From Schlesneria paludicola DSM 18645 (GTDB lineage Bacteria > Planctomycetota > Planctomycetia > Planctomycetales > Planctomycetaceae), in assembly GCF_000255655.1 (NCBI RefSeq), contig NZ_JH636435.1, positions 1,165,683-1,229,682 of the forward strand: a stretch of DNA of 64,000 nucleotides, read 5' to 3'. Positions 55,869 through 64,000 of this stretch are shown here, piece by piece. The first letter of the stretch is position 1. Each line of letters opens with the position of its first letter. The notes beneath the pieces are model-generated. The model made no database searches. It was not told where the DNA came from and worked only from the letters and a program-made list of their open reading frames with translations. A program made the position numbers and the translations under genes.

Positions 55869-57188
55869 TCAAGGCTGCGCGAGTGCACTCGACGTTCGCA
55901 GTTGTGAAAAAAATCGATCGTGGCGCTGGTGAGTCGCACGTTCGTCATAAATCGCCTGACTGAGCGAAATCAGTCCAGCGCGCAACTCGCCAGACGACAT
56001 CCCCTGCGGTTCATGCGTCAAATCGAACAGCGTACATTTCTCCCAGTATCGATTTTCAAAGAGACGGCCCTCGCGACGCAGTCGATCGTAAAGCGGTGTG
56101 CCGGGGAAGGGTGTCTGTAACGTGACTTGCACGTCATACAGTCCCGACTGCTTGACGAACTCGAGAATCTGCCCAAAGACTTCCGGCGTCTGTCCATCAA
56201 GCCCCAGAATAAAGCAGCCATTGACCGTGATCCCCGCCGACTGAATTCGTTCAATCGCGGCGAGGGATCGTTCCTGCTGCTTGAGCTTCCAGTTGCAATG
56301 CAGTTCCATTCCGTCCAGCCCAAGCAAGGTGGGGCTCTCGAACCCGATCAAGACTTGCCTGCATCCAGCATCGCGTGCCAGTGCAATCAGATCGGGATCG
56401 TCGGCAAAGCTGAGATCAGTTTCAGTAAAGAATCGAATGCGTTCCGGAATCAATGCACGCATCAGCAACTTCGAGTGCTTCTTGTTGACGAACGTGTTGT
56501 CGTCCGCAAACTCAATAAACGGGCGAGGCCAGATCGATTTGATCCGGCGAATCTCCTCCACCACGCGCGACACCGGCTTCACCTGATAGTGAGGGGCAAT
56601 CAGAATCGAACTGGCACAAAAGTCACACTTCCAGGGACAACCGCGTGAGGTCTGAACCGTAATTCGGTTGTACTTTTCCGGATCAAGCAGGTCGAATCTT
56701 GGGATCGGCGAATCGACCAGTCGCCAAGGACGAGAGGGACGATAAACTCGCTTGAGTTCCCCGCGGCGTGCGTCTTCGACAATGATTGGCCACACTTCTT
56801 CTGCCTCACCAATCACGATCGCATCAGCATGAAGCAGAGCTTCTTCTGGAAGTGAGCTGACATGGAGTCCGCCAAGAACCACTGGCACATGTCTGGCGCG
56901 ATACCCATCCGCCACCTGATAGGCATCTTCAATCTGAGCGGTGAAGCTGGAAATCGCGATCAGGTCAAAGTCGTCATTTGGCAAGGGATCTTGCGCGATG
57001 TCGAACAACTCGTGATACGAGACGTCGTCGTGCCGTGGAGTGAGCCCCGCCAAAGTGAGCAACCCGAGACTCGGCAATTGAGCAATGACCGTTTTGCGTT
57101 CGACGAAGCCAGGCATACTCAAGCCGAGCTCAAGCAATTCAGGGTCCCAGGCCCGTACTCCGCTCATTGCGATGAGCCCGATCTTCAT
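55869..57188 (-). CDS. B12-binding-type radical SAM protein
   Basis: A 439-residue protein. Residues 1-150 form a Rossmann-like B12-binding-type domain ('MKIGLIAMSGVRAWDPELLELGLSMPGF', 'DLIAISSFTAQIEDAYQVADGYRARHVPVVLGGLHVSSLPEEAL') without the DxHxxG His motif. The radical SAM cluster ligands are C184, C188 and C191 in 'TSRGCPWKCDFC'. The remainder is a TIM barrel with 'FIEFADDNTFVNKKHSKLLMRAL' and 'GFESPTLLGL'. It uses S-adenosylmethionine and a 4Fe-4S cluster. Relatives methylate or cyclise lipids, hopanoids or peptides, and the substrate cannot be told here. The ATG at 57188 has GGAAGGG upstream. It runs opposite to and converges with the VWA gene. Confidence 0.85.
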   Translation of the reverse strand: MKIGLIAMSGVRAWDPELLELGLSMPGFVERKTVIAQLPSLGLLTLAGLTPRHDDVSYHELFDIAQDPLPNDDFDLIAISSFTAQIEDAYQVADGYRARHVPVVLGGLHVSSLPEEALLHADAIVIGEAEEVWPIIVEDARRGELKRVYRPSRPWRLVDSPIPRFDLLDPEKYNRITVQTSRGCPWKCDFCASSILIAPHYQVKPVSRVVEEIRRIKSIWPRPFIEFADDNTFVNKKHSKLLMRALIPERIRFFTETDLSFADDPDLIALARDAGCRQVLIGFESPTLLGLDGMELHCNWKLKQQERSLAAIERIQSAGITVNGCFILGLDGQTPEVFGQILEFVKQSGLYDVQVTLQTPFPGTPLYDRLRREGRLFENRYWEKCTLFDLTHEPQGMSSGELRAGLISLSQAIYDERATHQRHDRFFSQLRTSSALAQP

Positions 57189-57418
57189 GAATTTGCCCTT
57201 CCCCCATTCGGCACTAATCACGTTCCCGCGAGGTCGGAGTCCGCCCCAGGCGACAACCGATGCGCATTTTCTCTGCGCCGCATCGATCACGGCAAGCCGT
57301 ATTTCTTTCTGACCGCCGGCTCATTCAAACGGCGCATCGGTAACCACCTGTGAGGCGGTCCGGAACTTGAAAGGGGGAAGGGGCATCGAACGCCAACAAT
57401 TCTGATCAATCAATCACC

Positions 57419-58570
57419 TCAAAGACTTCGGACCAACCAATCAGTCCTTCGAACGGCTGGAACTCCGACGAAAACAGTCCGTGAATCTGCCTTCAGCCAA
57501 CGTTGGAGAACACTGGCATAGACGGAACGAAAATCGACGGAGTGAACAACATCACCAACGGAATCCAACCACGACAGGTCAGGCCGGCTGCCGTGCAATC
57601 CCGATTTGACGCGACCGCCCGCCAGAAACATCAGGCTCCCCGTCCCATGGTCGGTCCCTTCGCTCTGATTTTCCGCCACGCGCCGGCCAAACTCTGAAAA
57701 TGTCATGACCATCGTTCGGTGCAATTGCCCCATCTGTTTCAGATCCTGAAGAAAACTCGCGAGCCCTTCACTCAGTTCCTGCAGCAACGCCGCAGTCTCA
57801 CCCTCTGCGTCGCGTGATGATCGAAGCCCAGCGCCACGTAGTAAACACGAGTCGGTACTTCCGCGGCAATCATTTGAGCGACAAGTTTCAACGATTGAGG
57901 GAAATGGAAAGGCAAGTAGTCGACACTCGTCTTTTGTGTCTTCACCGCTTCGGCAATCTGCATCGATGCGGCCAGTACGTCATTCCCCGTACGTTGCAAG
58001 AAATCCAATGCGGAGTTCTCGCCCGGGTTGTGCTCGTGAATTTGAGCCAGGTCCGCCATCCCATCCGGTCCACTGTGAAATTGAAACAGTTCAGGATTTG
58101 ACATCGTGACGCAACGGGGTCTCTCACCCGCAAACGTCTGAGCCATTCGCTCGACCAACTAAAGCCCCAGCAGCGGGGAGGAATCGCCACGACACTCGTG
58201 GTCGAAATACCGTCTAATCCAGCCGCGCGTCAGTTTCTAATGCGCGCCGGCCCCAGTTTCCCAAATCTCCGTCGAACGAAAGTGTAACAGATCGGGATTC
58301 GGATACCCAACGTTCTGTACGATCGCCCGATCACCTTGGTCCCAGACAGCTTTCAACGCGTCCATCTCGGGATGAAATCTATGGTAGCCATCAATACTGC
58401 TGGGCGATGGATCTGTCCGCTTCCTCGCCGATGGGATCGAAATCACAACCCATCGCGCCTTGCGTTGCCGCAACGGCGGTGAGATCGTCAGCGAATTCTG
58501 ATCAAGTCCGTTTCCTCGCTCACAACACCGAGAACGAGTGATTGTCAAAATTCGCGCGTCTGTCATTGCG
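57419..58570 (-). pseudogene. Broken DUF1501 gene
   Basis: Leftward remains of a DUF1501 gene in three pieces. The 58237-58560 part has 'HRFHPEMDALKAVWDQGDRAIVQNVGYPNPDLLHFRSTEIWETGAGAH' and ends at a TAG (58237-58239). In the same frame '..RGWIRRYFDH..' continues to a second TAG (58159-58161), then 'LVERMAQTFAGERPRCVTMSNPELFQF' and 'YYVALGFDHHATQ'. A one-base loss near 57812-57818 then shifts the frame, after which 'LLQELSEGLASFLQDLKQM' and 'MTFSEFGRRVAENQSEGTDHGTGSLMFLAGGRV' finish the family pattern. The N-terminal piece is also frameshifted (an LVLGVVS-like strand survives). Two ambers and at least two frameshifts make it non-functional. Confidence 0.85.
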
Positions 58571-58705
58571 GAACCACTTGGGCGGGAATTCCACATTGAT
58601 TCCTGCTTCTCCCAATATTGTTCGGCGTGGCTCCAGACACTCGTTCCGTATCAAGTCACGCGTTATGCTGGCGACCTCTCGATGGATTCCTTTGGAGAAC
58701 ATAGC

Positions 58706-59650
58706 ATGGTCGAGCTTCGCCCTTGGTCCATTCATGCCAGTTTCGCGTGCCTGCTGCTCTGCCTCGTCGCAGGACAGGCGTCGGACACTGCGGCGGCAGA
58801 GCCTGTCCAATCGGAAGACGGCAAGCTGAGAATTGTCGTGTTTGGAGCACATCCCGATGACGCCGAATTCAAGGCCGGAGGAACGGCGGCCAAATGGGCA
58901 AAACTCGGACATCAGGTGAAGCTCTGCTCCGTCACGAACGGAGACATTGGACACTGGCAGATAGCGGGCGGCCCTTTGGCGCAGCGGCGGACCGCCGAGG
59001 CGGCCGCGGTCGCCTCAAAGCTGGGGGTGACGTCGCAGGTACTCGATCTGCACGATGGAGAGCTTGAACCAACACTCGCAAATCGGCGATTGATCACGAA
59101 GATCATTCGCGAATGGAAAGCCGATATCGTGATTGCTCATCGCCCTTGGGACTATCACCCGGATCACCGTTACGTCGGCATCCTCGTTCAAGACGCGGCC
59201 TTTATGGTCACCGTTCCGTTCTTCTGCCCTGATACGCCGCCACTCAAAAAAAATCCGGTCTTTCTTTACTCGAGCGACTCGTTTCAAAAGCCATATCCAT
59301 TCCGGCCCGATATCGCAGTCTCAATTGATGATGTCTTTGATCTCAAGATCGATGCGATTCATGAACTGGAGTCTCAGGTCTACGAGGGCGGGGCGAGCGG
59401 CAGTGAAGAATTCGTGCGGACAGTTCCTCCGGCCGCCGATGTCGCTGGACGCAAAGCCTGGCTGAAACAACGCTGGCATGATCGTCATTCACGCGAGTCC
59501 GACCGGTTCCGCAGCCTACTGACCGAGCTTTACGGCGACGAGAAAGGAAAAAAGATCCTGTACACCGAAGCCTTCGAACTTTGCGAGTACGGACGCAAGC
59601 CAACCCCGATGGAATTGAAACAACTGTTTCCATTTTTCGAACGAGAATGA
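58706..59650 (+). CDS. PIG-L family deacetylase (exported)
   Basis: A 314-residue protein with a signal peptide (…LVAGQASDTAAAE). It has the zinc-binding AHPDD motif (residues 48-52) and a distal HPDH ('HRPWDYHPDHRYVG'), as in LmbE/PIG-L enzymes that remove acetyl groups from N-acetylglucosamine-type substrates. The first 56 codons of the longer frame (from 58538) overlap the DUF1501 pseudogene and have no signal-peptide character. The ATG at 58706 has TTTGGAGAA upstream. It is divergent from that pseudogene. The next gene is an esterase-like protein 70 bases on. Confidence 0.87.
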   Translation: MVELRPWSIHASFACLLLCLVAGQASDTAAAEPVQSEDGKLRIVVFGAHPDDAEFKAGGTAAKWAKLGHQVKLCSVTNGDIGHWQIAGGPLAQRRTAEAAAVASKLGVTSQVLDLHDGELEPTLANRRLITKIIREWKADIVIAHRPWDYHPDHRYVGILVQDAAFMVTVPFFCPDTPPLKKNPVFLYSSDSFQKPYPFRPDIAVSIDDVFDLKIDAIHELESQVYEGGASGSEEFVRTVPPAADVAGRKAWLKQRWHDRHSRESDRFRSLLTELYGDEKGKKILYTEAFELCEYGRKPTPMELKQLFPFFERE

Positions 59651-59720
59651 AAACTGGTCCAGGGGCCAATTGGCATTCAAAACATTCTTGCAGCTGAATA
59701 CCACATTGAAGGAGCACACC

Positions 59721-60623
59721 ATGAAACTCGCGCTCACACTTGTGTTCTCGTTGACGGCCGGCTTCGTGTATGCCCAGGACGAGGTCCCCGAGTTGCCCCC
59801 GACTCACGCGGATGTCGCCTATGGCCCTTTCGAGCGAAACGTGCTCGACTTCTGGCAGGCGGAAGGCGAGGGGCCGCGACCATTATTTATCCACATTCAC
59901 GGCGGAGGATGGGTCGGTGGTGACAAGAAACAAAAGACATCCCAATACGCGCCGTATTTGAAACAAGGCATCTCGTGCGCCTCGATCAACTACCGCTTGA
60001 CTCCCGCCAATCCGTTGCCCGCTCCGGTCCATGATGCGGCACGCGCGATTCAGTTTCTTCGTTCAAAGGCCGCCGAATGGAACATCGATTCAAAACATAT
60101 CGCCGTCAGCGGGGGAAGCGCCGGCGCATGTACATCAATGTGGCTGCTGCTACATGATGATCTCGCGGATCCGAAGGCCACTGATCCTGTCTTGCGAGAA
60201 TCCACTCGAGTCTGCGCCGCGGCCGCCGGTGTCGGCCAGGTATCGATCGATCCAAAAGTTATCGAAGATTGGCTGGGGCCGAATGTCTTGAAACACCGAA
60301 TGATCAACTTCGCCGTCGGCGAGACTTCGATTGAAAAGGCACTTGAGAACTATGACAAGCACCGAGCTCTTTATTTCGAATTCTCGCCCTATAACCATGT
60401 TGATGGACAAGATCCCCCGTTGTTTATGACCTATCGGGACGACATGACTCTACCATCCAAGGACGCCGGACATGGAATTCACCATCCCGTCTATGGAGTT
60501 AAGATGAAGGAGAAATCCGATACGGTTGGACATGAATGCCATCTCTTGATCCCCGGATATTCCAAGTCGGATCAATACGCCAATGCCACGGAGTTCTTGA
60601 TCGCCAAACTGCTGGCAAAATGA
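59721..60623 (+). CDS. Secreted alpha/beta hydrolase, HSL/BD-FAE-like esterase
   Basis: A 300-residue protein with a signal peptide (…AGFVYAQ|DE). The oxyanion motif HGGGW (60-64) and the nucleophile GGSAG (131-135, Ser133) place it among hormone-sensitive-lipase-type or feruloyl-esterase-like hydrolases, which act on small acyl or sugar esters. The acid and His are probably in 'YRDDMTL' and 'GHECHLL'. The ATG at 59721 has GAAGGAG upstream. It lies 70 bases downstream of the PIG-L gene and may share its transcript. Confidence 0.83.
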   Translation: MKLALTLVFSLTAGFVYAQDEVPELPPTHADVAYGPFERNVLDFWQAEGEGPRPLFIHIHGGGWVGGDKKQKTSQYAPYLKQGISCASINYRLTPANPLPAPVHDAARAIQFLRSKAAEWNIDSKHIAVSGGSAGACTSMWLLLHDDLADPKATDPVLRESTRVCAAAAGVGQVSIDPKVIEDWLGPNVLKHRMINFAVGETSIEKALENYDKHRALYFEFSPYNHVDGQDPPLFMTYRDDMTLPSKDAGHGIHHPVYGVKMKEKSDTVGHECHLLIPGYSKSDQYANATEFLIAKLLAK

Positions 60624-60958
60624 CGGCACCCATCGGTATTTCGCCGCTTTGGACGACCCCGCCACTGAGGGTCTGGCGTCACGTCAGAATCAATGGGAAA
60701 GTCCCGTTGTAACTCGCTGAACCGACATCTCACGACGAGCGGTTCCGATCTCGGTAATGTCCTGGCCCAAGCATCGCAGGGATACGACTCAGAAACAGGC
60801 ACGCCGCTCGGAGTAACACGCCCCCATCAATGGACGTTCGACTGCGACGGCGAACATCGCTTGCAAAACACTAACAGAATGATGACCATCCATTCGTGAA
60901 CAGTGACATCGTAACTCGAAGTCGCATTTGAACCTTTGGGATTCTTTCGTCCATCACT
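60624..60958. other. Intergenic region before tssK
   Basis: 335 bases. No convincing gene, hairpin or RNA is seen. The promoter of tssK-tssL should lie here. Confidence 0.45.
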
Positions 60959-62374
60959 ATGACAAATCATGCCGTCCACTGGTCCGAAGGGCTGTTCATC
61001 AGCCCGCATCACTTTCAGCTTGCCGAACGGCGGCTGCGTGAGGAAATGGCGCTGGCTCAGCAGTGGCATGTGGGATACGCATACGGAATTCGGAAGATCG
61101 AAATCGATCACGACGCGTTGTCGAACTGGCGCGTCTCACTCAGCACACTGCATATTCGCCTCCGTGATCACACGTTTCTTCGATTCCCCGAAGATTCGAT
61201 TCTCGCCCCGTTAGAAATTCCTCGCACCGCGTTTCGCAATTCGCAAGAACGTTTAATGGTGCACGTCGCCGTTCCCCGGCTGCAATTGGGACGTCGAAAC
61301 GCAGACGCCCCCTCTGCTGACGTCATCACGCGCTACACGGTCGAATCCCAAGATGTCGAAGACGAAAACCAGGCGGGCAATCCAGTCGTCACAGACGTCC
61401 GGTGGCTGAACGCCAAAATCCTGCTGGGCGACGAAGAGCTATCTGGATACGAAACACTCCCGTTGATGCGGTTGCGATTGGGATCAACCGCTGAAGCACC
61501 GCCCGAAATCGACCCTGATTACATTCCCCCTCTCTTGGCCTGCGACGCGTGGACGTATTTGCAGGAACGGATCATCGGAAACGCGGCGGATCAACTGAGT
61601 AGTCTCGCAGACATTCTGGCTCGTCAGATGCTTGATCGAGGCGTCGCGTTTGAGAGCGGGCATCGTGAGGACCTTGAGCGGATCTTCAAGCTGCATTCGT
61701 TGAACGTTGCACTCGGCTACCTACAGAATCTGCCGGCCGTCCGCGGCATTCATCCGCTGACGGCCTATCTGGAAATGTGCCGGACAGTCGGACAGATTTC
61801 GATTTTTCTACCCGATCGCCGGATGCCGAACGTTCCCGTCTATGACCACGATGATCTGGGAAATTGCTTCCGCGCAATCCGCAAGCTATTGGATCTGGAC
61901 GGCGGTGCGCCAGCCCAAGCCTACGTCAAACGGCCATTTGTCGGGGCGGGGCTGCAAATGCAGGTCCGACTCGAACGCGAATGGCTCTCCCCCGGCTGGA
62001 CGTTCTACATGGGTGTTGAATCCAAGCTGTCGTTTAATGACGTCGATAAACTGCTGACCGATCGCCTGGACCTCAAGCTGGGAAGCAGCGACCTCGTGGA
62101 AAACATCTATCGTGGCGGCCGCGGAGGTGTCAAAGCCCGGCCCGAAGCCGCAGCACCACGAGATTTTCCAGGGACCGGCTGGACCTACTGGAAACTCGAC
62201 CGTGGTTCGGAAGCGTGGCAGGCTGTTGAACGGACGCTCAATCTGGCCATTCGGTTCAATGAACGCCAGGTGATGGGTGACATTGATGGCGAACAGACCG
62301 TCCAGATTCGAACGGATCAGGGAAGTCTGGTCGCGCTGTCGTTCGCGCTCTACGCCAAACCACAGTCGCCGTGA
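60959..62374 (+). CDS. tssK: Type VI secretion system baseplate protein TssK
   Basis: A 471-residue protein. The N-terminus 'HAVHWSEGLFISPHHFQLAERRLREEM' is the TssK signature (usually VhWsEGmfLsPqHFQ). Further TssK features are 'LALAQQWHVGYAYGI', 'LRLGSTAEAPPEIDPDYIPPLLACDAW' and the C-terminal 'LGSSDLVENIYRGGRGGVKAR'. TssK joins the baseplate of the contractile injection machine to the TssJLM membrane complex. The next gene is tssL, and no other type VI gene is in the window. The ATG at 60959 has only a weak ribosome site. Confidence 0.9.
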   Translation: MTNHAVHWSEGLFISPHHFQLAERRLREEMALAQQWHVGYAYGIRKIEIDHDALSNWRVSLSTLHIRLRDHTFLRFPEDSILAPLEIPRTAFRNSQERLMVHVAVPRLQLGRRNADAPSADVITRYTVESQDVEDENQAGNPVVTDVRWLNAKILLGDEELSGYETLPLMRLRLGSTAEAPPEIDPDYIPPLLACDAWTYLQERIIGNAADQLSSLADILARQMLDRGVAFESGHREDLERIFKLHSLNVALGYLQNLPAVRGIHPLTAYLEMCRTVGQISIFLPDRRMPNVPVYDHDDLGNCFRAIRKLLDLDGGAPAQAYVKRPFVGAGLQMQVRLEREWLSPGWTFYMGVESKLSFNDVDKLLTDRLDLKLGSSDLVENIYRGGRGGVKARPEAAAPRDFPGTGWTYWKLDRGSEAWQAVERTLNLAIRFNERQVMGDIDGEQTVQIRTDQGSLVALSFALYAKPQSP

Positions 62375-62479
62375 TCGCAGTTGATCACCGCGACAATAAG
62401 GGCCAAGGACTTCGCGACGGTATTCTTCCCCACGAACCAACGAGCCATGGCTCGCCCGAGTTCATCAACAGGCTGAGTC

Positions 62480-63142
62480 ATGACCCCTGAATTCGCGCAA
62501 CCCGTCAATCGCATCTTCGATGCCGTCCTTGATCTGGTGGATCGAATCGAGCGGCACGAGCGACCAGACCTGGTCGAAGAAAAAACACTGATTCGCATGG
62601 ATCTCGACGCGCTCACGGCGATGGCCAGCAACCGTCCGGGACAACGACTGGAAGATTTTGAGCTTATCCGGCGCGCATTGATCTACTGGATCGATGAAGT
62701 TCTGACAATCGCCGATGCCGAATGGAAAAGCATGACGCTCGAGTTCGATTACTTTGGTGAGAAGAATCGCGCTTGGCGTTTCTACGAATACGGCGAACGC
62801 GGGGCTCGAGTCAGCTCGTCTGACGTGATCGAAACCTGGTACCTCTGCCTGGTGTTGGGATTTGAAGGAGATATCGGCGAAGCCTTTCGCGAACATCTGC
62901 ACTTGCCCATGCCCGGCGGGGCAGCCTCGTCCGCGGAGGCCCGTCAGAACTGGGCCGCGGAATTCTCGCGATTGATCCGCAAACCGACATCGACGGAACT
63001 CGCAGGTGAACCAATTTCTGGCGGGGTCGAGCCGTTAACAGGCGGAATCTGGCTGCAAACGATGACAGCATGCCTATTCGTCGTTGTGGTTGCATTCGTG
63101 GTGTTGCTGGCGATCTTTTTGAAGTTTCGGTCACAACAATAG
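62480..63142 (+). CDS. tssL: Type VI secretion protein TssL (DotU/OmpL-like)
   Basis: A 220-residue inner-membrane protein. The cytoplasmic helical domain shows 'PVNRIFDAVLDLVDRIERHERPDLVEEKTLIRMDLDALT', 'RRALIYWIDEVLTIADAEWKS' and 'ETWYLCLVLGFEGDIG', the DotU/TssL pattern. A single membrane helix is near the C-terminus (about 195-215, ACLFVVVVAFVVLLAIFLKF). It carries no peptidoglycan-binding domain. TssL binds TssK and TssM in the membrane complex. It starts at 62480, about 105 bases after tssK, and is followed by a strong terminator, so the unit is only two genes long. Confidence 0.88.
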   Translation: MTPEFAQPVNRIFDAVLDLVDRIERHERPDLVEEKTLIRMDLDALTAMASNRPGQRLEDFELIRRALIYWIDEVLTIADAEWKSMTLEFDYFGEKNRAWRFYEYGERGARVSSSDVIETWYLCLVLGFEGDIGEAFREHLHLPMPGGAASSAEARQNWAAEFSRLIRKPTSTELAGEPISGGVEPLTGGIWLQTMTACLFVVVVAFVVLLAIFLKFRSQQ

Positions 63143-63330
63143 CGGTAAAAATGCTTTCGACCGATTCGACTCGCGGCCGTCACGCGTGGATTCGGTAGAT
63201 CGAAACACTCGATGTGGTGATTCAAATGTGAAGCCCCCTGCGGAGGGCTGAAACTCATGATCTGCCGTCGATCCCCCCAACGATTTCGCGAGCGGGCGAC
63301 ATTATTTTCACGATCGTACGACCCTATCAA

Positions 63331-63373
63331 GCCATGATGCCGTTCGGGATTTCATCCGGAACGGCATCATGGC
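63331..63373. terminator. Long shared terminator hairpin
   Basis: GCCATGATGCCGTTCGGGAT, loop TTC, then its complement with one mismatch: 19 of 20 pairs. It lies between the convergent tssL and outer-membrane genes, so it can stop transcription from both sides. Confidence 0.8.
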
Positions 63374-63407
63374 ATTAACATTCGTCGTCACTGAATCGAC
63401 AGATCGA

Positions 63408-64000
63408 TCAGAACTGGACCCGACTGGCTCGGTTGACTCCACCGAAGTACCAGTTGAAGAGTACTCGGAATTCACCTGAGAACGCTTGATCGGTGCCTCC
63501 ACCGATCGGCACGACGTATCCAAGAAGGAGTGACTTATTCTGATCAAACATGATGTTCGATCCGATGACGCCGCTGAAGTTCTGAATTTGGCTCTGATAA
63601 GTGCCAGTATTCACTTCGGCACCATAGACGACGTCGGTGTGCTGAAGTGTCGAATTAAAATGCAGTTCCGAAATGAATGAGACTCGAGACAAACGAGCTG
63701 TTGGATCAGGCGCGGTATAGATCCAGTAACCCGTCCCAACACTTCCAAAAATGTACGTTGGATCGTTGAGAGACCCGTTCTTTTCAAGGGTACCGCCATT
63801 CGACGTCGCAACGGAATTGCCGTTGGCGGCGATATCCAATTGGAGCAAGGATTGTGCATACCAACGATCGTTCGGGGTATAGACTGCACCAGCGAATGGC
63901 AACACATGCCAGGCTTGATTGCGAATCAATCCCAGCGTGTTTCCCTGACTATCTGCGATCCGACCGTCGTTCGCGGTTGGCGCCGAGAAACCGACGCCCG
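63408..64000 (-). CDS. Outer-membrane beta-barrel protein (3' part only)
   Basis: The final 197 residues of a leftward gene that continues past the right edge of the window. The frame is open to position 64000. The sequence is made of alternating hydrophobic strands and Asn/Gly/Ser turns ('WHVLPFAGAVYTPNDRWYAQSLLQLDIAANG', 'VSFISELHFNSTLQ', 'NSKSLLLGYVVPIGGG'-like segments) and ends in Phe (ASRVQF), the outer-membrane insertion signal. It is probably a porin or transporter-like barrel. The exact family is not visible. Confidence 0.65.
   Translation of the reverse strand, partial: GVGFSAPTANDGRIADSQGNTLGLIRNQAWHVLPFAGAVYTPNDRWYAQSLLQLDIAANGNSVATSNGGTLEKNGSLNDPTYIFGSVGTGYWIYTAPDPTARLSRVSFISELHFNSTLQHTDVVYGAEVNTGTYQSQIQNFSGVIGSNIMFDQNKSLLLGYVVPIGGGTDQAFSGEFRVLFNWYFGGVNRASRVQF

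Noticed and set aside
58159-58239. Reassigned or read-through amber codons in the DUF1501 remnant
   Set aside because: Other genes in the window use TAG as a normal stop, and the remnant also has frameshifts, so simple decay is the better explanation.
1-64000. CRISPR array, prophage, integrase, insertion sequence, tRNA or rRNA
   Set aside because: No regularly spaced direct repeats, transposase or integrase frames, or RNA-gene signatures were found on reading through the window.

Overview
The window looks like chromosomal DNA from a planctomycete (Planctomycetota, probably Planctomycetaceae or a relative). The main grounds are a DUF1549/DUF1553 + DUF1501 gene pair, a second broken DUF1501 gene, a secreted GxGYxYP-family protein, an LE(S/P)RxLL-type N-terminus on a surface protein, a bacterial H4MPT formaldehyde gene (fae) with a methylene-H4MPT dehydrogenase gene, and many secreted or lipoprotein genes of unknown function. 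I see no rRNA, tRNA, CRISPR array, transposase or phage genes.

Layout. 0.1-6.7 kb: housekeeping and unknown genes (DUF1573 lipoprotein, HD phosphohydrolase, SUI1/eIF1-like factor, HEAT/TPR protein, aldose 1-epimerase). 7.0-18.4 kb: a sulfur locus built around one divergent regulatory region (12213-12433). Leftward run an Rrf2-type regulator and a complete sulfate ABC importer (sbp, cysT, cysW, cysA). Rightward run cysK, two tandem family-2B encapsulin shell proteins (each a cyclic-nucleotide-binding-like domain fused to an HK97-type shell domain), and a SufS-type cysteine desulfurase with a long disordered N-terminal arm typical of encapsulin cargo. 18.4-22.3 kb: lspA, then an ATP-grasp gene divergent from fae, then a methylene-H4MPT dehydrogenase. 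22.7-29.5 kb: a Gly/His/Tyr repeat protein, an MFS transporter with an unusual inserted loop, an LDH2-family dehydrogenase and a Tat-exported unknown protein.

30.6-37.3 kb: two large surface proteins, one a sedolisin-like protein that appears to have lost its catalytic residues, the other an N-terminal beta-barrel followed by a beta-helix. 37.3-45.2 kb: DUF1501 and DUF1549/1553 genes, a GxGYxYP protein and a membrane-anchored beta-domain protein. 45.2-50 kb: a patch of REP-like palindromes, a His-rich EF-hand protein, a lipoprotein preceded by a nested palindrome, and an FGE-fold protein. 50.2-60.6 kb: CocE-type hydrolase, NYN/YacP RNase-like protein, VWA membrane protein, B12-type radical SAM protein, the DUF1501 pseudogene, a PIG-L deacetylase and an esterase-like protein. 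60.9-64 kb: an isolated tssK-tssL pair of a type VI secretion system, and the 3' part of an outer-membrane barrel gene.

The system most worth attention is the sulfur/encapsulin locus. The arrangement suggests that sulfate uptake, cysteine synthesis and a desulfurase enclosed in a two-subunit protein shell are controlled together, which would allow cysteine sulfur to be stored or shielded. Family assignments come from motif recognition by eye. No database search was possible.
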